In this document: positions 1 through 6,754 of the stretch, one piece after another | How the letters are laid out: every line of letters starts with the position of its first letter | How positions within the stretch are numbered: position 1 is the first letter of the stretch | Assembly (NCBI GenBank): GCA_002422045.1 | Contig: DITG01000050.1 | Span: forward strand, 1-10,331 | Reading direction: 5' to 3' | DNA length: 10,331 nucleotides | DNA from: Acholeplasmataceae bacterium UBA6190 | Lineage (GTDB): Bacteria; Bacillota_I; Bacilli_A; Acholeplasmatales; Acholeplasmataceae | The notes under the pieces: generated by a model | What the model was told of the DNA's origin: nothing | Database searches by the model: none | What the model saw: only the letters and a program-made list of their open reading frames with translations | Made by a program: the position numbers and the translations under genes

Positions 1-2963
1 ATGTTGACATCTTCATTGTTTGCGATGACGTGGTCGATTCCGCCGTAACCGATGTCATATGCCCAACCGTCTCCACCCATGATCCATTGTGAAATCTTCA
101 CAAAGTAATCCTTGAGGGAAATCAGTTCTTTGGCATAAGGTGCATTGATTTTTTCTAGGAGAGGTAACATTTCACTTCTCAGTTTGCGTGTGACTTCAGC
201 AATCTTGCGGTTAGCAATCCAAGATTCTGCAAGTACACGGAGTTCTTCAGGCATTTCAGACAGATGATTGTTCAAAATGGTTTGAACTCTATCTCTCATC
301 GTTTCATACGCGATTCTCATACCAAAACCGAATTCAGCATTGTCTTCAAACAATGAGTTTGCCCAAGCAGGTCCGAATCCTTCAGGATTGGTTGTGTAAG
401 GTGTGGATGGGTAGGAAGCACCATAAATCGAGGTACAACCTGTCGCATTCGCAAGAACCATATGATCGCCATACAGTTGAGTGAGTGCCTTGATATACGG
501 TGTTTCACCGCAACCCGCACAAGCGCCTGAGAATTCAAACAGGGGTTGCTGGAAGGAAAGGTTCTTCGGTGTATCGGTACCGAAATCCTTGTAAGTGACT
601 TCATTGAAGAAGTAATTGGCTGTCTGTTGGGAACCCTTGGCAAGTTCGTCGCCAATTGGAACCATGACGAGTGATTTGTTGGGTGTTGGACATACCTGAA
701 CGCAAACACCGCATTCTGTACAGTCTAAAGTCGAGACTTGGATGGTAAACTTGTAACCTTCCATACCCTTACCTTTGGCTTGTAGCAACTTCGCACCTTC
801 TGGCGCGTTTTGAGCTTCGGTACCGTCTGCTAAGAATGCACGGATGACAGCATGTGGACATGCGAAGACGCATTGGTTACACTGGATACAGTTTTCGCTT
901 CTCCATTCGGGAACGAAATTGGCGATACCGCGCTTTTCATAGGCAGTTGTGCCATTTTCCATATGTGCATCTTCATAACCGAGGAACGCGGATACGGGTA
1001 ATGAATCGCCTTCCATGGCATTGACGAGATCAGCAATCTTTCTGACGAAATCAGGACGATCGCTTGTATCTGTTTTCGCAGCATCTTCAAGCAGTGCCCA
1101 GTCTGGATTGACCTTGATTTCGATCAGGTGCATGTATCCAGCATCGATGGCTGCATAGTTTTGTTCGATGATGGCGCCGCCTTTACGACCATAAGTCTTC
1201 TCAGCATATTCTTTCATGTATTTGTTGGCATCTTCAGCGTTCATGAGGTTGTCATTGAGTTTGAAGAATGCAGATTGCATGATGGTGTTGATTCTTCTGC
1301 CGAGTCCGATTTCATAGGCCAGTTCAACGGCATTGATGATATAGAACTTAGCTTTCTTCTGTGCAAGCTGGCGCTTGACTTTGTTAGGCAACAACGTCTC
1401 GATTTGATCAGCAGGTGTTGTTGTGTTGAGCAAGAATGTACCGCCATCTTTGAGTCCCTTGAGCATGTCGTACTTCGCTAAATAGGTATCAACAGAACAG
1501 GAGACGAATTGTGGATAGTTGACAAGATAGGTCGAACGTATCGCTCTCTTGGAGAAACGTACGTGCATGCGGGTGACACCGCCTGCTTTCTTGGAGTCAT
1601 AGGATGCATACGCCTGTGAAAATAAGGATGTATGGTCACCAATGATCTTCGTGATATTCTTCGTCGCACCGACAGTACCATCGGAACCGAGTCCGTAGAA
1701 CAGAAGTTCTGTCGTGTCTTTATCGGTTAAGTCAATATCAGCCTTGATGGGTAGTGATGTGTGTGAAACGTCATCATTGATACCGACTGTGAATCTGTCT
1801 TTCATGGGTCCAAACATATTTTCATAAACCGCAAGAACGAGTCCTGGAGTCATGTCTTTCGAAGAAAGTCCATAACGACCACCTAAAATGATGGGTTGGT
1901 TCGGTTGGTCATAATAAATCGATTTGACATCTAGATAGAGTGGATCTCCAGAAGCTCCCGCTTCAAGTGTTCTATCGAGTACAGTGATGCGTTTGACAGT
2001 TTTGGGCATTGCTTTTAAGAAATAGTCAGCTGAGAAAGGTCTGTAGAGGTGAACTGAAAGCAAACCAACCTTCTTGCCTTGAGCAGTCAGGTGATCCACT
2101 GCCTGTTGTGCAGTCTCAATCACAGAACCCATGGCGATGACAACATCCGTTGCATCTTTGTCACCATAATAAACAAACGGTGCATAAGGTCTGCCAGTGA
2201 CTTTAGAAATTTCTTTCATGTAGTTGTTCACGACATCGGGAATGCCCGCATAATGAGATGCTTGAAGGACTTTGGTCTGGAAATAGACATCTTCGCCTTG
2301 TGCAGTACCTCTGGATACTGGATGTGCAGGATTCAAACCTTTGGCTCTGAATCTTGCAACCGCTTCTTTGTCCAACAAACGATCGAAAAGTTCATAATCC
2401 AGTACTTCAATCGATTGAACTTCATGAGAAGTTCTGAACCCGTCAAAGAAATGCATGAAAGGCACTGAAGTCTTGATGGCAGAAAGATGGGCAATACCGC
2501 CTAAATCCATTGCGGATTGCACGGATGTTGAAGCCAGCATGCAGAATCCGGTTTGACGTGCAGCCATGACGTCCTGATGATCCCCGAAAATGGAGAGCGC
2601 TTGAGCAGCGATCGAACGCGCAGCAACATGAATAACTCCTGGAAGGAGTTGTCCTGCGATTTTGTACATGTTGGGAATCTTGAGTAATAAACCTTGAGAT
2701 GCTGTGAATGTCGTTGTTAGAGCGCCCATTTGGAGTGAACCATGGACTGTTCCAGCTGCGCCAGCTTCACTTTGCATTTCGATGACCTTCACAGGCATAC
2801 CGAATAAGTTCTTCTTGCCTTCTGATGCCCAGAGGTCGACATATTGTGCCATTGGGGTGGATGGTGTAATTGGATAAATACCTGCCACTTCGGTAAACGC
2901 ATAGGCACAATACGCCGCTGCTTCGTTACCGTCCATCGATTTAATCACTTTTTTTGCTACCAT
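1..2963 (-). CDS. nifJ: Pyruvate:ferredoxin (flavodoxin) oxidoreductase, C-terminus cut by window edge
   Basis: The frame is open from ATG at 2963 to the window edge, giving 987 complete codons; family members usually have about 1170-1200, so roughly the last 190 residues are missing. The enzyme decarboxylates pyruvate to acetyl-CoA and CO2 and passes electrons to ferredoxin or flavodoxin in the cytoplasm. Visible landmarks, in order: the N-terminal YPITPST motif near residue 30, EMQSEAGAAG near 62-71, two CxxCxxCxxxC [4Fe-4S] motifs at Cys692/695/698/702 and Cys748/751/754/758, a CAGC motif (Cys815/818) of the type that helps bind the third cluster, and the thiamine-diphosphate motif GDGWAYDIG starting at about 964. 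It ends at EDVN, just before the conserved EVYSNTGGQ-type segment expected next. The start is supported by an AAGGAGG Shine-Dalgarno 9 nt upstream. The gene lies 23 nt after bcp with no terminator between, so it is probably co-transcribed. No frameshift was seen. The assignment is very secure. Confidence 0.97.
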   Translation of the reverse strand, partial: MVAKKVIKSMDGNEAAAYCAYAFTEVAGIYPITPSTPMAQYVDLWASEGKKNLFGMPVKVIEMQSEAGAAGTVHGSLQMGALTTTFTASQGLLLKIPNMYKIAGQLLPGVIHVAARSIAAQALSIFGDHQDVMAARQTGFCMLASTSVQSAMDLGGIAHLSAIKTSVPFMHFFDGFRTSHEVQSIEVLDYELFDRLLDKEAVARFRAKGLNPAHPVSRGTAQGEDVYFQTKVLQASHYAGIPDVVNNYMKEISKVTGRPYAPFVYYGDKDATDVVIAMGSVIETAQQAVDHLTAQGKKVGLLSVHLYRPFSADYFLKAMPKTVKRITVLDRTLEAGASGDPLYLDVKSIYYDQPNQPIILGGRYGLSSKDMTPGLVLAVYENMFGPMKDRFTVGINDDVSHTSLPIKADIDLTDKDTTELLFYGLGSDGTVGATKNITKIIGDHTSLFSQAYASYDSKKAGGVTRMHVRFSKRAIRSTYLVNYPQFVSCSVDTYLAKYDMLKGLKDGGTFLLNTTTPADQIETLLPNKVKRQLAQKKAKFYIINAVELAYEIGLGRRINTIMQSAFFKLNDNLMNAEDANKYMKEYAEKTYGRKGGAIIEQNYAAIDAGYMHLIEIKVNPDWALLEDAAKTDTSDRPDFVRKIADLVNAMEGDSLPVSAFLGYEDAHMENGTTAYEKRGIANFVPEWRSENCIQCNQCVFACPHAVIRAFLADGTEAQNAPEGAKLLQAKGKGMEGYKFTIQVSTLDCTECGVCVQVCPTPNKSLVMVPIGDELAKGSQQTANYFFNEVTYKDFGTDTPKNLSFQQPLFEFSGACAGCGETPYIKALTQLYGDHMVLANATGCTSIYGASYPSTPYTTNPEGFGPAWANSLFEDNAEFGFGMRIAYETMRDRVQTILNNHLSEMPEELRVLAESWIANRKIAEVTRKLRSEMLPLLEKINAPYAKELISLKDYFVKISQWIMGGDGWAYDIGYGGIDHVIANNEDVN

Positions 2964-2986
2964 AAACTATAGCCTCCTTAAAATCT

Positions 2987-3439
2987 TTATAGTGCACTTA
3001 ATATTTCGGAAGCATTCTCGCTTGGAGATGCTTTCTCAAATACGTGTGTTATGAACCCTTTTTCATTCAAAACAAATGTCGATCTGCTCATGCCCATATA
3101 AGGTTTCCCATACATGCTCTTTTCAACCCAGGTGCCAAACTGATTGGCTACCACGAGTTCTTCATCTGACAAAAGGATGAAGGGAAGATTGTATTTTTCA
3201 ATGAACTTCTTATGACTTTTTGAATCATCTTTGCTAATTCCAATGACAACCACATCGGCTTTCTTGAAATCATCATAGGCATCTCTGAATGCGCATGCTT
3301 GTGCAGTGCATCCTGGCGTATCGTCTTTTGGATAAAAATAGATGACAACTTTTTTGCCGAGATAATCACTCAACTGGTGAATCTTGCCGTAGGCGTCCTT
3401 CAAACTGAAATTCTGAACTTGTGTTCCAATTTGCAACAT
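2987..3439 (-). CDS. bcp: Thioredoxin-dependent thiol peroxidase, Bcp/PrxQ family
   Basis: This is a complete 150-residue peroxiredoxin, the normal length for Bcp/PrxQ. It reduces hydrogen peroxide and organic hydroperoxides in the cytosol, using thioredoxin as reductant. The active-site segment YPKDDTPGCTAQAC is at residues 36-49. Cys44 is the expected peroxidatic cysteine within the PxxxTxxC motif (Pro37, Thr41), and Cys49, five residues later, matches the resolving cysteine of the E. coli-type atypical 2-Cys Bcp. The conserved active-site arginine is probably Arg119 in SRSTF. The ATG at 3439 has a perfect AGGAGG 7 nt upstream, and a consensus-like promoter lies about 40 nt upstream. It is the first gene of a probable two-gene operon with nifJ. 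The inferred job is protecting oxygen-sensitive metabolism such as the adjacent iron-sulfur oxidoreductase. Confidence 0.96.
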   Translation of the reverse strand: MLQIGTQVQNFSLKDAYGKIHQLSDYLGKKVVIYFYPKDDTPGCTAQACAFRDAYDDFKKADVVVIGISKDDSKSHKKFIEKYNLPFILLSDEELVVANQFGTWVEKSMYGKPYMGMSRSTFVLNEKGFITHVFEKASPSENASEILSAL

Positions 3440-3480
3440 GAAATGACCTCCTAAAAGAGTGCGTTTTATTCAACATTATC

Positions 3481-3509
3481 ATTATACCCTATGTCAAGCG
3501 AAATGGTAA
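3481..3509 (-). promoter_or_regulatory. Sigma-A-type promoter for bcp-nifJ
   Basis: Reading the minus strand, a -35 box TTACCA (3504-3509, 4/6 to consensus) is followed by 17 nt and a perfect -10 box TATAAT (3481-3486). Transcription would start near 3474, leaving a leader of about 35 nt before the bcp ATG. A perfect TTGACA (3492-3497) is also present, but it is only 5 nt from the -10 and cannot serve as its -35. This is inferred from sequence only. Confidence 0.65.
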
Positions 3510-3573
3510 GGGTCTTTTTCATTTTTTCTACACTATTTGCGGTTATTAAAAAAGATTGTAAACTAGCGGCTAG

Positions 3574-3600
3574 AAAAGAAAAAACGACAAAGTCGTTCTC
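3574..3600 (-). terminator. Rho-independent terminator after tRNA-Leu
   Basis: On the minus strand an AACGAC / GTCGTT stem (3592-3597 and 3583-3588) with a TTT loop runs directly into a T-rich tract (3574-3584). The stem can extend to 8-9 bp with A-T and G-T pairs. It lies 13 nt beyond the encoded CCA of tRNA-Leu and separates that gene from the bcp promoter. Confidence 0.75.
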
Positions 3601-3612
3601 TTGAAAACCATA

Positions 3613-3696
3613 TGGTGCGGGTGACAGGATTTGAACCTGCACGCCCAAGGCGCTAGATCCTAAGTCTAGTGCGTCTGCCAATTTCGCCACACCCGC
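3613..3696 (-). tRNA. tRNA-Leu (anticodon TAG)
   Basis: This is a type II tRNA. The acceptor arms GCGGGTG and CACCCGC pair fully, with discriminator A and an encoded CCA (3613-3615). The anticodon stem CTAGA/TCTAG encloses a 7-nt loop CTTAGGA, so the anticodon is TAG, reading CUN leucine codons. A long variable arm (a CGCC/GGCG-type stem) and the T-arm loop TTCAAAT are visible, both as expected for leucine tRNA. Its own strong promoter lies 10 nt upstream and a terminator follows. Confidence 0.97.
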
Positions 3697-3705
3697 GCAA
3701 GAAGA

Positions 3706-3734
3706 ATTATACCCTAGAAACACACTAGAGTCAA
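3706..3734 (-). promoter_or_regulatory. Strong promoter of tRNA-Leu
   Basis: A -35 box TTGACT (3729-3734, 5/6) is followed by exactly 17 nt and a perfect -10 box TATAAT (3706-3711), minus strand. The mature tRNA begins 10 nt downstream of the -10. The promoter sits in the 54-nt gap between the stop of the upstream Ig-like protein gene and the tRNA. Confidence 0.85.
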
Positions 3735-3750
3735 TTCTTTCTCGAAAATA

Positions 3751-5298
3751 TTACTTCTTTTTCATTTTGACATAGAAAAGCCCAGAAACCACCACGATAA
3801 TCAATGAGACAGGGATCAAGATATACGTTGGTATCGCTTTTTCATCAGCTTCACTGACATCCATCAGTATGCGAGTGATACCTTCTGATCCTTGTTCTTC
3901 GTAGGTTAAATAAACATAATACTGACCCGCTTTTTGGTGATGTTCTTCATATTCATTATACAAGATACGCACGTGAGACACAGACATCCCGATGGAAAGC
4001 ATCTGAGCCTTGAACCAATCGATGATTTCAGCTTCTGTCATCGATTCTGCAGTCGTCTTGGATAAGATTTGTGTATCGATGACAAACTGAGGACTCCGAT
4101 TATCGACCACATGAACATTCAACATGAATGTGGTCGTATTGCCTTGTGCATCACTTGCGCCAATTTCAATCCAATATATGCCTGGTGCTGTTTTCTGGAT
4201 GTAGTTGTTTTGGTGAATCGATACCGTGACATTGGGTCCATCGACATCATCTATCGCAGTGAATTTCGATCTGATCTGTTCATTGGTCAACGGCGTGTCT
4301 GTCGTATAGACATAAATCGAAGAAGGTCCGGAAATAGAAGGTCCTTTTCGATCAACTAAGGCAATGGTGACCGTTGCTTCACTCTGATTGCCACTGGAGT
4401 CAATTGCTCTCAGTTTGACGTGATAGTTGCCAACTGAATGTGCCGATGAATAGGTGTCTTCGACAATGATCAGTTCGGATGGAGCAATCACATCCACATT
4501 GTCAGAAACAGACAATGTACCAACGATTTCCTGTAATGTCTTTCTCTGACTGAAGGGAATTTCGATGATACTTCCAGAATGTATAACGGGTGCAGTGATG
4601 TCTAGGACTCTGATATCTAAGATGTATCGTTTTCTGACTTGATTATAGAGTGTGGAAAATACCATCTGATAATTACCAGGCAATTGAGAACTTCCGGTAT
4701 AGGTATCCGATTCTAAGGTTTTCGTCAATGTATTGCCCATCGGATCTTTTGCGGTGACCAAGTTACTGATGTCTTCAAAGGATAATCGATGATCATAGTC
4801 CATCGGTAATACACCTTCTGTGATTTTGGTATCACTTGGGTGCAGATAAGGCTCAAAACCAGGGAAATTGGCATAATATCCTTGATAAAGGATGATGTTA
4901 TATGTGTTGGACTCATCATCGATAGGCATGTAAGTGATTCTAAAATCGTTATCTTCGGCCATAAATTCCAAAAAAACCCGATGGTTGGCCATATCGGTTT
5001 CAAAATAGACATCACCCGAATAGGGACCTGGAAAAAATTCGACTTCGATCCAAAGATCTCCCAGATTTGCCAAATGCCTGCCTAAGGTGTCGAAATCAAT
5101 CGCTAGTGTATACCACTGATGTTTCACCAAAGGGATGTTCGAAATGGTCTCTGCCGTATAAGCATAGGGATGGATTTTGAGATTTGATAGACTCAAGTGA
5201 TTCAAACCTGAAGGTGTTTCTCCACCTGATGCTGAAAATGAAAACTGCGTTGCACAGAAACTGAATAAAACAATCAAAAACAAGCGTATTTTTTTCAT
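3751..5298 (-). CDS. Surface-anchored protein with Ig-like repeats (hypothetical)
   Basis: This is a 515-residue protein of unknown function. Residues 1-23 look like a Sec signal peptide (MKKIR, then a hydrophobic core, with cleavage likely near SFSA). Cys15 is preceded by Phe-Ser-Phe, so no lipobox is apparent. Residues about 489-510 form a single membrane segment ending in KMKKK, giving an exposed protein with a short cytoplasmic tail. From about 160 to 482 there are about four beta-rich units; two carry the signature of bacterial Ig-like domains, GNYHVKLRAIDSSGNQS and GIYWIEIGASDAQGNTT, each closing with a VxVVDxxxP-like linker (near 315-320 and 397-403). Residues 35-150 are a separate aromatic-rich region I do not recognise. 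The start at 5298 has GGAGG 7 nt upstream. It sits between a tRNA-Gln terminator and tRNA-Leu, with no clear promoter of its own and no terminator before tRNA-Leu. Adhesion or envelope structure is plausible but inferred. Confidence 0.9.
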   Translation of the reverse strand: MKKIRLFLIVLFSFCATQFSFSASGGETPSGLNHLSLSNLKIHPYAYTAETISNIPLVKHQWYTLAIDFDTLGRHLANLGDLWIEVEFFPGPYSGDVYFETDMANHRVFLEFMAEDNDFRITYMPIDDESNTYNIILYQGYYANFPGFEPYLHPSDTKITEGVLPMDYDHRLSFEDISNLVTAKDPMGNTLTKTLESDTYTGSSQLPGNYQMVFSTLYNQVRKRYILDIRVLDITAPVIHSGSIIEIPFSQRKTLQEIVGTLSVSDNVDVIAPSELIIVEDTYSSAHSVGNYHVKLRAIDSSGNQSEATVTIALVDRKGPSISGPSSIYVYTTDTPLTNEQIRSKFTAIDDVDGPNVTVSIHQNNYIQKTAPGIYWIEIGASDAQGNTTTFMLNVHVVDNRSPQFVIDTQILSKTTAESMTEAEIIDWFKAQMLSIGMSVSHVRILYNEYEEHHQKAGQYYVYLTYEEQGSEGITRILMDVSEADEKAIPTYILIPVSLIIVVVSGLFYVKMKKK

Positions 5299-5305
5299 AA
5301 GTGTT

Positions 5306-5328
5306 CCTCCTGACTTATGGTAGTCAGG
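5306..5328 (-). promoter_or_regulatory. Hairpin overlapping the Shine-Dalgarno of the Ig-like protein gene
   Basis: On the minus strand CCTGACT (5322-5328) and AGTCAGG (5309-5315) form a perfect 7-bp stem with a 6-nt loop ACCATA. The AGGAGG ribosome binding site (5306-5311) begins inside the 3' arm, so three of its bases are paired in the folded state. This could moderate translation initiation. The pairing is seen in the sequence; the regulatory effect is inferred. Confidence 0.5.
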
Positions 5329-5344
5329 TCAAATAAAGATTACT

Positions 5345-5376
5345 TCAAAAATAAAAAAAAGAACCCCAAAGGTTCT
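5345..5376 (-). terminator. Rho-independent terminator of the His-Gln-Gln tRNA operon
   Basis: On the minus strand AGAACC (5371-5376) pairs with GGTTCT (5360-5365) around a short loop, immediately followed by a long T-rich run (5345-5359). It lies 15 nt downstream of the encoded CCA of tRNA-Gln(CTG) and about 60 nt upstream of the Ig-like protein start. Confidence 0.9.
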
Positions 5377-5391
5377 ATAATCTTTCAATGA

Positions 5392-5465
5392 TGGCAGGGC
5401 TAGCTGGATTCGAACCAACGATGGTAGGGTCAGAGCCTACTGCCTTACCGCTTGGCGATAGCCCT
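5392..5465 (-). tRNA. tRNA-Gln (anticodon CTG)
   Basis: This 74-nt gene has acceptor arms AGGGCTA and TAGCCCT, discriminator G and an encoded CCA (5392-5394). The anticodon stem GTAGG/CCTAC encloses loop CTCTGAC, giving anticodon CTG for the CAG codon. Its T-arm is almost identical to that of the neighbouring Gln tRNA. It is the last gene of a three-tRNA transcription unit. Confidence 0.96.
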
Positions 5466-5494
5466 CTCAAAGAGCACGATGGGGTGGTAAAAAA

Positions 5495-5568
5495 TGGCAG
5501 GCCCAGCTGGATTTGAACCAACGATGAGGGAGTCAAAGTCCCTTGCCTTACCCCTTGGCTATGGGCCT
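5495..5568 (-). tRNA. tRNA-Gln (anticodon TTG)
   Basis: This 74-nt gene has acceptor arms AGGCCCA and TGGGCCT, discriminator G and an encoded CCA (5495-5497). The anticodon stem AGGGA/TCCCT encloses loop CTTTGAC, giving anticodon TTG for CAA (and CAG by wobble). It lies 8 nt after tRNA-His and 29 nt before the second Gln tRNA. Confidence 0.96.
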
Positions 5569-5576
5569 AACTACAG

Positions 5577-5653
5577 TGGGGCGGCTGAAGGGAGTTGAAC
5601 CCTCCAATGTCGGAGCCACAATCCGATGCGTTTACCGCTTCGCCACAGCCGCC
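5577..5653 (-). tRNA. tRNA-His (anticodon GTG)
   Basis: The acceptor arms GCGGCTG and CAGCCGC pair fully, with an additional encoded G at position -1 (complement of 5653) facing C73 (5580). This is the identity feature of histidine tRNA. The CCA end is encoded at 5577-5579. The anticodon stem TCGGA/TCCGA encloses loop TTGTGGC, giving anticodon GTG. It is the first gene of the tRNA operon, 20 nt downstream of a good promoter. Confidence 0.97.
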
Positions 5654-5672
5654 ATGTGATAGCGCAATTACT

Positions 5673-5700
5673 ATTATACAATAAAACTGCTTTTTGTAAA
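5673..5700 (-). promoter_or_regulatory. Promoter of the tRNA-His/Gln/Gln operon
   Basis: On the minus strand TTTACA (5695-5700, 5/6 match) is followed by 16 nt and a perfect TATAAT (5673-5678). The mature tRNA-His starts 20 nt downstream. It is divergent from the plus-strand membrane protein gene. Confidence 0.75.
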
Positions 5701-5728
5701 GTGAAATTATGTAAATTTGGGCTTTTAG

Positions 5729-5757
5729 TTGTTTATTACATAAAATTCTAGTATTCT
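5729..5757 (+). promoter_or_regulatory. Possible weak promoter for the 324-residue membrane protein
   Basis: TTGTTT (5729-5734) is followed by 17 nt and TATTCT (5752-5757). The match to consensus is only partial (3/6 and 4/6), but the spacing is ideal. The position, about 20 nt before the start codon and in the only available upstream gap, fits. The region is very AT-rich, so chance matches are easy. Confidence 0.35.
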
Positions 5758-5779
5758 AATTTAGAAAGGTGTGAATCCT

Positions 5780-6754
5780 ATGCTCAAATGGCTTGTTAGA
5801 TTTCTTTATATCATGATTATTTCGATTGCAACCGTCTATGTTTATGGCAGTGCCAATTATTCTAGACTGGAAGCTTATTACACCAAATATATGCAAGAAT
5901 CCCTTGATGATACAGATACTTATCTCAAAGGCATCAATACATTGATGGGTATTGACTATTATCGTGAAATCTCAATTGTTTCTTATGTATCTCCTGACGA
6001 TCAATATCAGATGACATTAGGTATCTATGCCATCGGTGCAACATTCAATGATACACTCTATGATGGTGTCATGATTTTCGTTAATGACGTGGTCATTCGT
6101 GTGGATGGCGAAACCCTGGTTGATCCGATTCTCAAACTTTCCGTGAAGTTGTCAGAACCTACCTATAAAAGTGGTGAAACATTCACTGATCTGGCAACCG
6201 TGATTTTTGATCCAACCAAAGAGTTTCCATATTCTTATGTACCCGCTGTCTTTTTGCTCAAAGCAGACAATTATCTCAAAGTTGTCGATTCTGACATCAT
6301 TGCAACACTCGATCGATTCACAGTCGCATACTCAGACGGAACAACCAACGATTCAGGCGCTTATGTCTATTCTGATACTCTACTGTTCGCTGGTGCAGGT
6401 GAAGTGATTGCCGATGCTGCACATCTGAAAATTGACGACTTTGAAATTACAACCGCAAGTTATACCATCAGTGCACTGCTCGAAGGCGATCAACCGACTG
6501 AGGCCGAAATCGAATCATTAGGATTGATCACTCTACGTGGCGATCTGAAGGAATTCAATGGTCTCATTTGGAGAACCATGATTATTTATGCATTGATCAT
6601 CCTTGCCTTAACCTATGTGCTCTTCTTCAATAAGTACGTGATGGAGAAAATCAAGTCAAAACGTCAGGATTTCCCAACATCTGGAAAACAAAAAATCATC
6701 GATGCAGAACCCATATTTAAAGATATCGAATATAAGAAAGAAGATGGAAAGTAA
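5780..6754 (+). CDS. Membrane protein with N- and C-terminal membrane segments, unknown function
   Basis: This is a 324-residue protein of no family I recognise. The ATG at 5780 is preferred because AAGGTG (5766-5771) lies 8 nt upstream. The in-frame GTG at 5771 would fall within that Shine-Dalgarno and adds only three residues. Residues about 5-24 form a membrane segment (WLVRFLYIMIISIATVYVYG). About 240 mostly acidic, beta-prone residues follow, presumably outside the cell, with repeated Tyr/Asp-rich strands. A second membrane segment spans about 265-285 (MIIYALIILALTYVLFF). The last ~40 residues are charged and lysine-rich, consistent with a cytoplasmic tail. With both ends inside and one large external domain, it could be an envelope sensor, anchor or assembly protein; none of this can be chosen from sequence alone. 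It appears monocistronic: a divergent tRNA operon lies upstream, its own terminator overlaps its stop, and tRNA-Trp with its own promoter follows. Confidence 0.88.
   Translation: MLKWLVRFLYIMIISIATVYVYGSANYSRLEAYYTKYMQESLDDTDTYLKGINTLMGIDYYREISIVSYVSPDDQYQMTLGIYAIGATFNDTLYDGVMIFVNDVVIRVDGETLVDPILKLSVKLSEPTYKSGETFTDLATVIFDPTKEFPYSYVPAVFLLKADNYLKVVDSDIIATLDRFTVAYSDGTTNDSGAYVYSDTLLFAGAGEVIADAAHLKIDDFEITTASYTISALLEGDQPTEAEIESLGLITLRGDLKEFNGLIWRTMIIYALIILALTYVLFFNKYVMEKIKSKRQDFPTSGKQKIIDAEPIFKDIEYKKEDGK

Noticed and set aside
1128..2468. Several 60-130 codon frames opposite or inside nifJ
   Set aside because: They lie within a continuous, well conserved nifJ frame with all motifs present, so they are shadows caused by codon bias.
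3481..3497. Perfect TTGACA and TATAAT as the bcp promoter pair
   Set aside because: They are only 5 nt apart, which is incompatible with sigma-70-type recognition. TTACCA at 17 nt was chosen instead.
3466..3723. 85-codon minus-strand reading frame
   Set aside because: It runs straight through tRNA-Leu and its promoter and terminator and has no protein-like features, so it is a chance frame.
5236..5298. Lipoprotein signal in the Ig-like protein (Cys15)
   Set aside because: The residues before Cys15 are Phe-Ser-Phe, which do not form a lipobox, and the cysteine sits inside the hydrophobic core. The protein has a C-terminal membrane anchor instead.
5771..5779. GTG start for the membrane protein gene
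   Set aside because: The GTG lies within the probable Shine-Dalgarno AAGGTG, and ATG 5780 has proper spacing.
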